DNA of 36,613 bases. It comes from Bacteroidales bacterium (GTDB lineage Bacteria > Bacteroidota > Bacteroidia > Bacteroidales > UBA3824). The position numbers and the translations under genes were made by a program. The stretch spans positions 1 to 36,613 of the forward strand of contig JAEERW010000024.1 of NCBI GenBank assembly GCA_016286055.1. The letters are read 5' to 3'. Under the pieces are notes generated by a model. It was not told where the DNA came from and did no database searches. It was given only the letters and a program-made list of their open reading frames with translations. Each line of letters opens with the position of its first letter. Position 1 is the stretch's first letter. Of the stretch, positions 17,529-25,602 are shown piece after piece.

Positions 17529-17617
17529 AATAACGAGAATGAATTGAAAATGTTTAACTTCTGAAAAAAGATGTTTGACTGATATTTCAACTAATCATAA
17601 TTTTTTTTTCTTCTTAA

Positions 17618-17728
17618 AAAAACGTCAGCGACACCATCACAATCAAACGCATAATCAAAACCGGCTACGACGAAGTTTTCGACGACGAAAAATACGCCAA
17701 ACACATCAAAGATAAAAAAATATCATAA
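17618..17728 (+). pseudogene. Orphan C-terminal coding remnant
   Basis: Within the 382-bp gap 17508-17889 an open stretch of 36 codons without a start reads 'NVSDTITIKRIIKTGYDEVF', then DDEKYAKHIKDKKIS and a stop. Composition and codon use look coding, and its GC is higher than that of the flanks. An in-frame stop precedes it at 17615-17617. It is probably the tail of a deleted gene; the family is not recognised. The rest of the gap holds the 69-bp palindromic element and the RhuM-Fic promoter. Confidence 0.45.
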
Positions 17729-17739
17729 AATCACCCCGA

Positions 17740-17808
17740 GTGCCAAAAATGTGTAAACTTACACATTTTTGGCACCTATTTTTGTGGGTTTTTACACATT
17801 TTTGGCAC
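17740..17808. repeat. Element A: 36-bp palindrome plus an extra half-site, upstream of RhuM-Fic
   Basis: GTGCCAAAAATGTGTAAA (17740-17757) is followed at once by its inverse (17758-17775, one central mismatch). After a 15-bp spacer comes another inverse half TTTACACATTTTTGGCAC (17791-17808). The full 69 bp recur in opposite orientation at 35343-35411, with two differences. The element lies about 46 bp before the -7 box at 17855 and is a likely operator or structured repeat. Confidence 0.85.
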
Positions 17809-17854
17809 TTAGCAATTTTTTGGTATAAAAAATCTATTATTTATATATAATCAT

Positions 17855-17862
17855 TATATTTG
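17855..17862 (+). promoter_or_regulatory. -7 box for the RhuM-Fic gene (TATATTTG)
   Basis: TATATTTG lies 27 bp before the ATG at 17890. Because a TTG start at 17860 would sit inside this box, the ATG at 17890 is preferred. Confidence 0.7.
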
Positions 17863-17889
17863 CCAAAAGTATTATTACAACTCACAAGT

Positions 17890-18888
17890 ATGACACTCAA
17901 CGACAAAATACTGATTTACCAAACCGACGACGGACAAATGCAAATTGATGTCCGTATGGAAAACGAAACGGTATGGCTGTCACAACAACAGATGGCAGAA
18001 CTGTTTCAGAAAGACCGAACAGTAATCGGACGACACATAAAAAACATTTTTTCAGAATGTGAACTTGACGAAAAAGTGGTATGTGCAAAATTTGCACATA
18101 CCACTCCACATGGTTATATTAAAGATCAAACTCAAATTCAGGAAACTATACTTTACAACCTCGACGTAATAATCTCCGTTGGCTACCGTGTAAAGAGCAA
18201 GCGCGGTACTCAGTTTCGTATTTGGGCTAACAAAATCTTAAAAGATTATCTCATAAAAGGTTACGCAGTAAACACCAAAATATCCCAACAGAAATTTGAC
18301 GACCTCAAAAAACTTGTGAACGTATTGGGTCGCACGGTAAAGGCACAAGAGCAACTAACTTCTGATGATGCTACCGCCCTTATCAACGTTGTTACCAACT
18401 ATAATTATGCCCTCGACACATTGGACGATTACGACTACGAGCGTCTTAGCATCAAGGAAACAACTAAAACGGAGAAATTCCACGCCACCTACGAAAATGC
18501 AATGGCGGCAATACTATCATTGAAGTCAAAATTTGGTGGAAGTGCCTTGTTCGGAAACGAAAAAGACGAATCATTCAAAAGTTCTATTGGACAAATTTAT
18601 CAAACATTTGGCGGTATGGAACTTTATCCGTCTGTTGAAGAAAAAGCGGCAATGTTGCTTTATCTTGTTACTAAAAACCATTCGTTTAGCGACGGAAACA
18701 AACGCATTGCCGCCACATTGTTTCTATGGTTTATGGACAACAATGGTATTCTTTTTAATCCCGATGGCTCAAAACGAATAGCCGACAATACACTTGTAGC
18801 CCTTACACTTATGATTGCTGAAAGCCGTACCGAAGAAAAAGACACTATGGTAAAAGTTGTGGTAAACCTCATTAATAAAAACAATTAA
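17890..18888 (+). CDS. RhuM-Fic fusion protein (virulence RhuM domain with C-terminal Fic/DOC)
   Basis: A 332-residue two-domain protein. The N-terminal RhuM-type region contains the helix-turn-helix-like 'VWLSQQQMAELFQKDRTVIG' (28-47) and 'GYRVKSKRGTQFRIWANKIL' (98-117), the RhuM family signature. The C-terminal Fic domain has the complete catalytic motif HSFSDGNKR (264-272), so AMP or another nucleotide could be transferred to a target protein. Chromosomal RhuM-Fic proteins are common near restriction and toxin-antitoxin loci, and their targets are unknown. No autoinhibitory motif was identified with certainty. The gene has its own promoter and is framed by palindromic element A upstream and B downstream. 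Confidence 0.88.
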   Translation: MTLNDKILIYQTDDGQMQIDVRMENETVWLSQQQMAELFQKDRTVIGRHIKNIFSECELDEKVVCAKFAHTTPHGYIKDQTQIQETILYNLDVIISVGYRVKSKRGTQFRIWANKILKDYLIKGYAVNTKISQQKFDDLKKLVNVLGRTVKAQEQLTSDDATALINVVTNYNYALDTLDDYDYERLSIKETTKTEKFHATYENAMAAILSLKSKFGGSALFGNEKDESFKSSIGQIYQTFGGMELYPSVEEKAAMLLYLVTKNHSFSDGNKRIAATLFLWFMDNNGILFNPDGSKRIADNTLVALTLMIAESRTEEKDTMVKVVVNLINKNN

Positions 18889-18972
18889 CCTACACTAACT
18901 CCTGATACTTACAAAAACCACCTCCGCTTTGCACATCTCTTTTGTAACGCCTTGGGGATTGAAATGTGTTAG
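18889..18972 (+). pseudogene. Short in-frame coding-like remnant after RhuM-Fic
   Basis: Directly after the RhuM-Fic stop and in the same frame, 27 codons read 'PTLTPDTYKNHLRFAHLF', then CNALGIEMC and a stop. This is unusually protein-like for intergenic DNA here and may be the tail of a lost gene or an extension lost through the TAA at 18886. The family is unknown. Chance cannot be excluded. Confidence 0.3.
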
Positions 18973-19004
18973 GCTATAACCCCCAAAAAAATCGAGTTAT
19001 AGCC
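18972..19004. repeat. Element B: 33-bp inverted repeat between RhuM-Fic and TIR-Sel1
   Basis: GGCTATAAC (18972-18980) and GTTATAGCC (18996-19004) enclose CCCCAAAAAAATCGA. A further half-site TATAGCC stands at 19021-19027. The 33 bp recur in opposite orientation at 35280-35312 with one difference. Confidence 0.8.
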
Positions 19005-19072
19005 AAAAATTTATTACACATATAGCCAACAAAAAAAACTCCTCAATCGAATACGATTTTAAAATTATTGAC

Positions 19073-19080
19073 TATATTTG
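19073..19080 (+). promoter_or_regulatory. -7 box for the TIR-Sel1 / nitroreductase unit (TATATTTG)
   Basis: TATATTTG lies 18 bp before the ATG at 19099, with TATTG upstream. The 60-bp block around it resembles the DUF4160 promoter at 12016-12075. Confidence 0.7.
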
Positions 19081-19098
19081 CCAAAACAAAATTGAATA

Positions 19099-20274
19099 AT
19101 GGCAACAAAAAAGAAATACGACTTTTTTATAAGTTATCGCCGTGCAAATAACGGCACTGTATGCGGCAGTTTCCTCGTGGGATTGCTTAGCGACTTTAAT
19201 GTTTTTTATGATGTAGACTCAATTACCGAAGGCAAATTCGACGAACAAATTCGCACGGCTTTGGAAAATACCGAACGTTTTATTCTTGTGGTTACCGACG
19301 GAGCGTTCGACCGTCCCGAAGTGCCCGGTAAGCGCGATTGGTATTACGAGGAAATTGGTCTCGCTATCGAAACCGTTGGTTTAGACCGTATTACGCCTGT
19401 GATTTTTAGCGGAACATTCAACGAGGATGTTCTTCCTCCATCGCTCAAAGGTCGCGGATTGCGTTCGTGTCAAACCGTGAAATATGTGGCTGAATATGCA
19501 AAATATTTCAAAGATGAGTTTTACAATCATTTCGGACTCAACAATCCGTCTTCGTCGAAAAATGTTGAATCGCCCACCCGCGAACAAGTGGAAGACGATG
19601 ATTACGACAATGAGGAATACGACGACGAGGATTATTACGAAGAGTATGAATATGACGACATTGAAGAACTGAAACAAGAAGCCGCCAAGGGCAATCACGC
19701 CGCCCAAAACACTCTTGGAGATTGTTATTTTGATGGCGAGGATGTCCGCAAAAACTACAAAGAGGCTGTTAGATGGTATCGCGCCTCGGCAGAACAGGGC
19801 AACTCTTGTGCACAATATAGTCTTGGATATTGCTATTACATGGGCAATGGCGTAAAGGTAGACAACGATGAGGCTTTCCGTTGGTTCAAAGAGTCTGCCG
19901 AACAGGAACATTCCACCGCTCAATGCTATGTAGGGCACTGTTATTACAATGGTTTCGGCGTAAAGAAAAGTTTGAAAGAGGCTGTTAAATGGTATCGTTT
20001 ATCGGCAGAACAAGACGACCCCGAAGGTTTAAACGCCCTTGGCAATTGCTATTACGAAGGCGACGGTGTGGAGCAAGATTACAAAGAGGCTGCAAAACTA
20101 TACAAAATGGCGGCAGATCAGGAAGATGCAATTGGTCAATTCAACCTTGGCACTTGCTATTATTATGGCGATGGCGTTAAGGAAAACACCAAAAAGGCTT
20201 ACGAACTTATTAGTGCCTCTGCCGAACAAGAGTACGATGAGGCTATCAAATTTTTAGAGGAAAACGAATTTTAA
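19099..20274 (+). CDS. TIR domain-Sel1 repeat protein
   Basis: A 391-residue protein. Residues 1-150 form a TIR domain: box 1 YDFFISYRR (7-15), then VFYDVDSITEGKFDEQI and FILVVTDGAF. The segment DWYYEEIGLAIE has Glu84/Glu85 where TIR NAD-hydrolases keep their catalytic Glu. A very acidic linker (about 165-190, runs of D, E and Y) leads to about five 36-residue Sel1 repeats (LGxCYYxGxGVxxxxxEAxxWY). Bacterial TIR proteins often deplete NAD+ or make cyclic ADP-ribose signals during phage defence, and Sel1 repeats can act as the sensing arm. It is the first gene of a likely unit with the nitroreductase 11 bp downstream. NADase activity is inferred. Confidence 0.85.
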   Translation: MATKKKYDFFISYRRANNGTVCGSFLVGLLSDFNVFYDVDSITEGKFDEQIRTALENTERFILVVTDGAFDRPEVPGKRDWYYEEIGLAIETVGLDRITPVIFSGTFNEDVLPPSLKGRGLRSCQTVKYVAEYAKYFKDEFYNHFGLNNPSSSKNVESPTREQVEDDDYDNEEYDDEDYYEEYEYDDIEELKQEAAKGNHAAQNTLGDCYFDGEDVRKNYKEAVRWYRASAEQGNSCAQYSLGYCYYMGNGVKVDNDEAFRWFKESAEQEHSTAQCYVGHCYYNGFGVKKSLKEAVKWYRLSAEQDDPEGLNALGNCYYEGDGVEQDYKEAAKLYKMAADQEDAIGQFNLGTCYYYGDGVKENTKKAYELISASAEQEYDEAIKFLEENEF

Positions 20275-20285
20275 ATCAAAGACTT

Positions 20286-20798
20286 ATGGAATTTTTTCAA
20301 CTTGCAAAAGAACGCTATTCGTGCCGTATGCTTACCGATAAGCCGGTGGAACAGCAAAAGATAGATAAGATAATAGAATGTGCCAACCTTGCCCCCACAG
20401 GCGTTGACAAACAGCCGTTTAAACTTTGGCTTATGCAGAGTGCCGAGGCTGTGGAAAACATCAAAAAGGTAACAACCTACACTTTTGGTGCAAATCTCTT
20501 TTTGGTGGTAGGCGGCAATCCCGAAGAGGCGTGGGTAAGGAGTTTCGACAACCGCAACATTGCCGATGTGGATGCTTCGATTGTTGCCACACACATAATG
20601 CTTGCCATTCACGATTTGGGTTTAGCCAGCACTTGGGTAGGCAAATTTGACGCTCCGCAATTAAAAACCCTCTATCCCGAAATGTCATCATACGACCTTA
20701 TCGCCATTTTCCCGATAGGTTATCCCGCCGACAACGCCGCTCCCGCACCTAAGCATTTTATTCGCAAAAGCGTGGAGGAGATATTGGTGAGGAAATAG
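20286..20798 (+). CDS. Nitroreductase-family flavoprotein
   Basis: A 170-residue FMN-dependent oxidoreductase of the nitroreductase family. It begins with the typical 'FFQLAKERYSCRMLTDKPVE', followed by 'IIECANLAPTGVDKQPFKLW' (FMN and substrate side) and 'LAIHDLGLASTWVGKFD' in the second half. It ends with 'LIAIFPIGYPADNAAP'. Such enzymes use NAD(P)H to reduce nitro compounds, quinones or enones. The start lies 11 bp after the TIR-Sel1 stop, so co-transcription is likely. Whether this reflects shared NAD chemistry or chance is unknown. It converges on the RloB gene. Confidence 0.88.
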   Translation: MEFFQLAKERYSCRMLTDKPVEQQKIDKIIECANLAPTGVDKQPFKLWLMQSAEAVENIKKVTTYTFGANLFLVVGGNPEEAWVRSFDNRNIADVDASIVATHIMLAIHDLGLASTWVGKFDAPQLKTLYPEMSSYDLIAIFPIGYPADNAAPAPKHFIRKSVEEILVRK

Positions 20799-20802
20799 GA
20801 TA

Positions 20803-21462
20803 TTATTTACTCTCAAAATAATCAAAAATACAGTTCATTTCGGAACATCCTTGACTATAACAAGTGATATTATCGAACTGAACCGCATTTTTTCGTGCCT
20901 TTTTTAGTCCGCTATCACCACCAAGACGTTCGTAAATGTCGGGATGATTGTTGTAATAATCTTCTTTTTTTGAGTAGTTGGCAAGAGCGGGATTTTTTTT
21001 AAGATCGGGATAAAGCGCAGCAAAATCTGCATAATGCTTTGATGTTTTATTGAAATGCAACAGATACCAATATTCCAAGCAAGGATTATTAACTACCAAA
21101 AGCATATTCTTCATCCATCCGTATTTTTTTATTTGTTGTCCCGACAATTTGTCTTTGCTCGCCAACAAATACTTTTGATATAGTTCGTTGAATTTTGACA
21201 TTTCACCAGCATCCTTCAATGGTTCGTCTAAGTCAAAAATCAATATTACATAAGAATAGTCTTCGTCTAATTTTGCTTTTGCCAAATCAAACAAATCTTG
21301 AACTTTTTTGTGTGACGGCAGTTCAGGTTTAATTTTCACATTTTTGAGTGCAGCGCAAGGATAATGCTCCTTAACTTTTGCCATATACCACTTCTCGTCC
21401 TTACCGTCAACAACAAGGGCAATAGATTCTTTTGACTGTCTCTTTTTAAATTGCCTTGCCAT
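20803..21462 (-). CDS. rloB: RloB-like protein (AbiLii family)
   Basis: With the start at MARQFKKRQ (ATG at 21462) the protein has 219 residues. RloB hallmarks are present: a beta strand with VVDGKDEKWY near residue 18, ILIFDLDEP (73-81) and NPCLEYWYLLHF (126-137). RloB is related to Toprim-type effectors and pairs with the ATPase RloA; the lactococcal homologues AbiLi/AbiLii give abortive phage infection. Typical members have VxEGxxTE in the first motif, whereas here the acidic residue is Asp (VVDGKDE). The gene overlaps rloA by 17 bp, implying coupled translation. Confidence 0.85.
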   Translation of the reverse strand: MARQFKKRQSKESIALVVDGKDEKWYMAKVKEHYPCAALKNVKIKPELPSHKKVQDLFDLAKAKLDEDYSYVILIFDLDEPLKDAGEMSKFNELYQKYLLASKDKLSGQQIKKYGWMKNMLLVVNNPCLEYWYLLHFNKTSKHYADFAALYPDLKKNPALANYSKKEDYYNNHPDIYERLGGDSGLKKARKNAVQFDNITCYSQGCSEMNCIFDYFESK

Positions 21463-22813
21463 CGGTTTCAATAGTTTTAGAATTAGCAATAAATGTATCA
21501 CCTAATCGAGGTATTGCGCCCAAACGTCCGGCACGATAAAAATTGTAACGATTTGAGGAATCGCGCAAAACATCGCTACCAAAATCAGCCAAAGAATACA
21601 ACTCTGTTGCGCCCTCGTCGTTTTTTTCGGTAAACCAAACAATATCATCGCGAAACATATCCTTATCTGCCAAAAATTCCCGCATGTGTGTTGTGAATAC
21701 AATTTGCGATTCTTTGGCGTTATGGAGGAAAGTTGTAATGAAATGCGTGTAAAGGTCGGGGTGAAGGCGACATTCAAGTTCGTCGATGGCGAAAAAGAGT
21801 GATTGTTTTAACGAGAGTAATAATAGTCCGGAGAGTTGAAAATACCTTTGCGTTCCACCTGATTCATTTTCAAAATCAAAAGGAATTAAACAATTATTCC
21901 CTTTATGTAATAGGTTAATTTTAACTTCTTCATAAGCACCTTTGCGTATTTCGTTTTTAAATTCCTGTGGAAGAGATTCCTCCGCTAAATACATTTCAAC
22001 AATATTGTTCGGTATATTAGTTGTTACTTTTTTAACATTAAAACCTGATACCCCTATATCTGACTTTTGTAATTGAAAAGCCATCATATTATTATCAATA
22101 TCTTTATTATCAATACTTTTTAATATAAATATATGTAAAAAATTTTCACTAATATAGTTTCCATAAAACATTTTATCTGATATAATATTATAACTATTTA
22201 TATTCAGATAACTTTGTACCCAATCTACGATTTCTTTCATCCACGGAATATCAATGTTGCTTTTTTCAAAAGCCCCAAAAACAGTTCTATTATGTATTAA
22301 ATTCACACTTAATAGACGACTATTAGAGGTAGAGCGATATTTATCTCCAAATTTTAATTTAGATAAATGTGAGTTTTGATCAGTGGTTCTTTCAAATACT
22401 GTATGAAGCCTCTTTTCGGTAAAAGGTTGTTTTTGAAGTATTTCAAAAATAACCATGTTATTATTAAAATGTACTTCGTAACGATATTTTTGTGTACCAC
22501 AAATAAAATTGACAATCATTACTGAATTACCTTCAATATAATCTTTATCCAAAGCGAATTTAGAATACTCAATTTTAGAAGATTTATTTTCACAAGGATC
22601 AAGTATTAACAGTGGGAACATATTGAAAGCCCTTATAATGTTACTTTTTCCCGAAGCATTGGCACCGAGTATCACAGCCATTTTCAATATTCTGTAATCG
22701 CCTTTTTTAATTACATAGTAATCTTCAAGATGCGTATCTTTTGAAGCCTCAAACGAAATGGTTTGGGGTTCACGGATGGATCTAAAATTCGATATGGTAA
22801 AATCTAATATCAT
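21446..22813 (-). CDS. rloA: RloA-like AAA_15/AAA_21 ATPase (AbiLi family)
   Basis: A 455-residue ABC-like ATPase beginning MILDFTISNFRSIREPQTIS, characteristic of RloA/AbiLi and OLD-related ATPases. Walker A is LGANASGKSN (49-58), the signature region ESGGTQR (317-323) and Walker B FFAIDELE (340-347) with a following HP. The H-loop is FTTHM (373-377). It likely senses infection or binds DNA and controls the partner RloB, encoded downstream with a 17-bp overlap. The two genes form one unit; TAAATTTG on the minus strand (22870-22877) is a candidate promoter. Full length and intact. Confidence 0.88.
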   Translation of the reverse strand: MILDFTISNFRSIREPQTISFEASKDTHLEDYYVIKKGDYRILKMAVILGANASGKSNIIRAFNMFPLLILDPCENKSSKIEYSKFALDKDYIEGNSVMIVNFICGTQKYRYEVHFNNNMVIFEILQKQPFTEKRLHTVFERTTDQNSHLSKLKFGDKYRSTSNSRLLSVNLIHNRTVFGAFEKSNIDIPWMKEIVDWVQSYLNINSYNIISDKMFYGNYISENFLHIFILKSIDNKDIDNNMMAFQLQKSDIGVSGFNVKKVTTNIPNNIVEMYLAEESLPQEFKNEIRKGAYEEVKINLLHKGNNCLIPFDFENESGGTQRYFQLSGLLLLSLKQSLFFAIDELECRLHPDLYTHFITTFLHNAKESQIVFTTHMREFLADKDMFRDDIVWFTEKNDEGATELYSLADFGSDVLRDSSNRYNFYRAGRLGAIPRLGDTFIANSKTIETDGKAI

Positions 22814-22869
22814 TTTGCTTTCGTCTGTATTATTTATGGTTTAAAGTCATGATATTTGCAATCACTCTG

Positions 22870-22877
22870 CAAATTTA
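22870..22877 (-). promoter_or_regulatory. -7 box for rloAB (TAAATTTG)
   Basis: The minus strand reads TAAATTTG, 56 bp before the rloA ATG at 22813. It is a fair consensus match in AT-rich DNA, so confidence is moderate. Confidence 0.4.
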
Positions 22878-23040
22878 GAGACTTTATCGCAAAAATGCAA
22901 ATTTTTAATCAATTTTTTTCTTGTTGATATGTGGGATTTTTTGTTGTTTTGTTAATAATTGTTAATACTTACTTTTTGTGTGGTTTGAGATTAATTATTT
23001 TCGGATATTTGCACAATTAAAAGCAACTAAAAAAACATAT

Positions 23041-23976
23041 ATGCTACAACTAAACCATGTTACCAAAAATTATGGTAATTTTTGTGCGGTAAACGACCTT
23101 TCGTTTGTGGCGGAAGAGGGAAAAATTATTGGATTGATTGGTCCCAACGGCGCAGGAAAGTCTACCACTATCCGCATGATTATGAATATTTTGCAGCCCG
23201 ACAGCGGCGAAATCCTTTTTTATGGCAAACCTTATACCGACGAAGATAGCGACCTCATAGGTTATCTCCCCGAAGAACGAGGACTTTATAAAAAACAGAA
23301 AGTGAGCGATATGCTGCGTTATCTCGGTTCGCTCAAAGGTATGACTCAACCAAATATCGAAACTCAAATTGATTTTTGGCTCAATAAGTTCGGTCTTGCA
23401 AAGTGGAAAAACGAAAAAATAGATGCCCTATCAAAAGGAATGTCGCAAAAGATTCAGTTTATTTCTGCCGTAATGCATTCGCCAAAAGTGATTTTCTTGG
23501 ATGAACCTTTTTCGGGACTCGACCCAGTTAGTTCCGACCAACTTTTGGAGGTGATAAAAGAACTCAAAAACCAAGGGCGCATTATTTTGTTTTCTACCCA
23601 CGTGATGGAAACCGCCGAAATTATTTGCGACCATATCATTATGCTCAACCACGGCAAAAAAATCTTAGACGGCACTCTGTACGATATTAAACGTCAGTTT
23701 GGCAGCGACACCATTACGCTCACATGCAGCGGAAATCATAGTTTTTTGTCGTCGATAGATGCTGTGGCAGACGTTTCGGAGCGTGGACACGAACTCAATA
23801 TCTCGTTTAAAAAAGATTCCGACATAAACGCCCTGATGGTAGAAATTGTTAATCTTGCTTTACAAAATAATTGCACTATTAGTAGCATTAAGGTAGATGA
23901 ACCGTCGCTTCACTCGATATTTGTGAGCATTGCCGCCGACACCGATGAAAAATCTAACTCTCAAAAATCTAATTAG
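23041..23976 (+). CDS. ABC exporter ATP-binding protein (NatA-like)
   Basis: A 311-residue ABC ATPase. Walker A is GLIGPNGAGKST (about 31-42), the signature LSKGMSQK, and Walker B VIFLDEPFSGLD; the H-loop is LFSTHVMETA. The C-terminal ~90 residues form the DrrA/NatA-type extra domain. It pairs with the permease 2 bp downstream as an ABC-2 exporter of unknown substrate; NatA-type sodium export or lipid/drug export are options. The frame is open 21 codons further upstream, but that stretch holds the promoter-like GATATTTG (23004-23011), so the ATG at 23041 is chosen. Confidence 0.9.
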   Translation: MLQLNHVTKNYGNFCAVNDLSFVAEEGKIIGLIGPNGAGKSTTIRMIMNILQPDSGEILFYGKPYTDEDSDLIGYLPEERGLYKKQKVSDMLRYLGSLKGMTQPNIETQIDFWLNKFGLAKWKNEKIDALSKGMSQKIQFISAVMHSPKVIFLDEPFSGLDPVSSDQLLEVIKELKNQGRIILFSTHVMETAEIICDHIIMLNHGKKILDGTLYDIKRQFGSDTITLTCSGNHSFLSSIDAVADVSERGHELNISFKKDSDINALMVEIVNLALQNNCTISSIKVDEPSLHSIFVSIAADTDEKSNSQKSN

Positions 23977-23978
23977 TT

Positions 23979-25223
23979 ATGAAGACAAAAATTAAACACG
24001 TTATAAAATTTGAATTTATTCGTTTGGTAAAAACCAAGGCATTTCTTGTGGGACTTTTGCTTGCGCCTATTTTTATGGGTGTAATTATGGCTGTGTCGAT
24101 GTATTTAGCCCAACAATCTGCCGACCCTACCAAAGAGGATATTACCATTGGTATACAATCTCCTGTGGCGGATTCGTCGTTTGCCGATGTGGTAACTTCG
24201 ATGCGTGCAATGGGCTGGAAAACCGAGGAAAATTCTTCCGCCGCCGACCTTCGCCAAATGGTTTTAGAAGGCAAAATTAAGGGTTACATCGAATTTGACA
24301 GCACCAAAGGTTTTGGGTACTATTCCGACAATCTCGCCAATCTTACCATCACCAACACAATCAACGGTTTTGTGCAGGCAATAAGCCGAAGAAAAGATAT
24401 TCAGCAATTGGGTCTCGACGATAGTCAGGTGGCAAAAATTCTCAACCCCGAATCGCTTCACACATACAAAATTAGCGTTGATAATCCCGAAACAGCCGAA
24501 TCGTCGAATGCCACCGCAGAATTTGGCGTAAAGGCAATTTGCGGATCGGTATTTTTTATGCTCTTTTTTATGTGCATTTTGATGTTTTCGATTAATGTTG
24601 GACGTTCGGTTTTGGAAGATAAATCAACCAAAATAGCCGACGTTTTGCTCACATCTGTTAAGCCCGAAGAATTGCTTGCAGGCAAAATTATTGGCATTTG
24701 CGCAGCGGGACTTTTGCAAATTTGCGTTTGGCTGTTGATGGGTCTCGGCACATTGTTGTTTGTAGATTTGCCCGAATTTGCAAGTGTGTTTAATATTATA
24801 ACTCCCTCGTTTATAATACTTTCGTTGGTATATTTTATTTTTGGATTTGCCGCCGCTACATCAATTTATGCCGCCGTTGGCTCAATGTCAGAAACCGACC
24901 AACATTTTAATCAATTGATAGGTTATGTGCAATGGATCATTGTGTTACCCGCTTGTTTTCTGGGTGTTATGATTCAAAATATGGAATCCACTTTTGCCCA
25001 AGTGCTGTCGATGATACCGATAGTTTCGTCGGAGATTATGCCCTTCCGATTGATTTTTGGCGGAGTATCCACTTGGGAGATAGTGGTAAGTCTGGCAATT
25101 TTAATCATTTCTTGTTTCTTGATAATAAAAGCCGCCGCCAAAATATTCCGCAATGGCATAATGCATCAAGGCAAAGAGTTTGGTTTTAAAGATGTTGCCG
25201 CATTGCTCAAAGCAAAAAATTAG
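23979..25223 (+). CDS. ABC-2 type exporter permease (NatB-like)
   Basis: A 414-residue inner-membrane permease. One N-terminal membrane helix (about 20-42, AFLVGLLLAPIFMGVIMAVS) is followed by a large extracytoplasmic domain (about 45-185). Five or six helices then follow, including 'SVFFMLFFMCILMFSINVGR', the typical 'ILEDKST'-like segment VLEDKSTKIADVLLTSVKPE, and 'ICAAGLLQICVWLLMGLGTL'. This is the ABC2_membrane_3 layout. It begins 2 bp after the ATPase gene, so the two form one operon. Substrate unknown. It converges on the gene at 25225 with a 1-bp gap and no terminator between. Confidence 0.9.
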   Translation: MKTKIKHVIKFEFIRLVKTKAFLVGLLLAPIFMGVIMAVSMYLAQQSADPTKEDITIGIQSPVADSSFADVVTSMRAMGWKTEENSSAADLRQMVLEGKIKGYIEFDSTKGFGYYSDNLANLTITNTINGFVQAISRRKDIQQLGLDDSQVAKILNPESLHTYKISVDNPETAESSNATAEFGVKAICGSVFFMLFFMCILMFSINVGRSVLEDKSTKIADVLLTSVKPEELLAGKIIGICAAGLLQICVWLLMGLGTLLFVDLPEFASVFNIITPSFIILSLVYFIFGFAAATSIYAAVGSMSETDQHFNQLIGYVQWIIVLPACFLGVMIQNMESTFAQVLSMIPIVSSEIMPFRLIFGGVSTWEIVVSLAILIISCFLIIKAAAKIFRNGIMHQGKEFGFKDVAALLKAKN

Positions 25224-25224
25224 T

Positions 25225-25593
25225 TTATATAAACGTTATATTAAAAATATAAAACAAATACCGCTTTACAAATAAGACCAATATCACAATTATTGAGATA
25301 TTAAAGACCGATACCGGGTTGGAGAACAGCATAAACAGCAAAAATGTAACGGCATAGATAATGGATAATGCTATGTCGAACAATGCGTGAAAACCCTCCG
25401 CCATTCCGTCGCCGGCAGGGTCGCTGTGGTCAGATGCTACATATGTACATCTGCACCAAATATAATATCCAATGCCAAGCACTATGGCACCCGCTACGCA
25501 ATTCCATTTTGCCGCTAAATAGATTAGCCCAAATAACACTGCGCCTACCACAAGCAAAATTAGGGATACCCAAGTTTTTTCACTGAGTTTCAT
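25225..25593 (-). CDS. Small integral membrane protein
   Basis: The 122-residue protein has about four membrane helices: 'TWVSLILLVVGAVLFGLIYL', 'CVAGAIVLGIGYYIWC', 'LFDIALSIIYAVTFLLFMLF' and 'FNISIIVILVLFVKRYLFYI'. A polar loop (ASDHSDPAGDGMAEG) separates the pairs. No family is recognised. It begins 9 bp after the ADP-ribosylglycohydrolase stop and is the last gene of that operon, so it may serve the same process, but there is no direct evidence. Confidence 0.7.
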   Translation of the reverse strand: MKLSEKTWVSLILLVVGAVLFGLIYLAAKWNCVAGAIVLGIGYYIWCRCTYVASDHSDPAGDGMAEGFHALFDIALSIIYAVTFLLFMLFSNPVSVFNISIIVILVLFVKRYLFYIFNITFI

Positions 25594-25602
25594 AGTAAAA
25601 CG

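Noticed and set aside
17740-17808. CRISPR-like repeat-spacer-repeat pattern
   Set aside because: Only two to three half-sites in inverted arrangement, one constant spacer shared with the second locus, and no cas genes.
17860-17889. TTG start giving ten extra residues on RhuM-Fic
   Set aside because: The codon lies inside the TATATTTG promoter box, so it would not be in the transcript.
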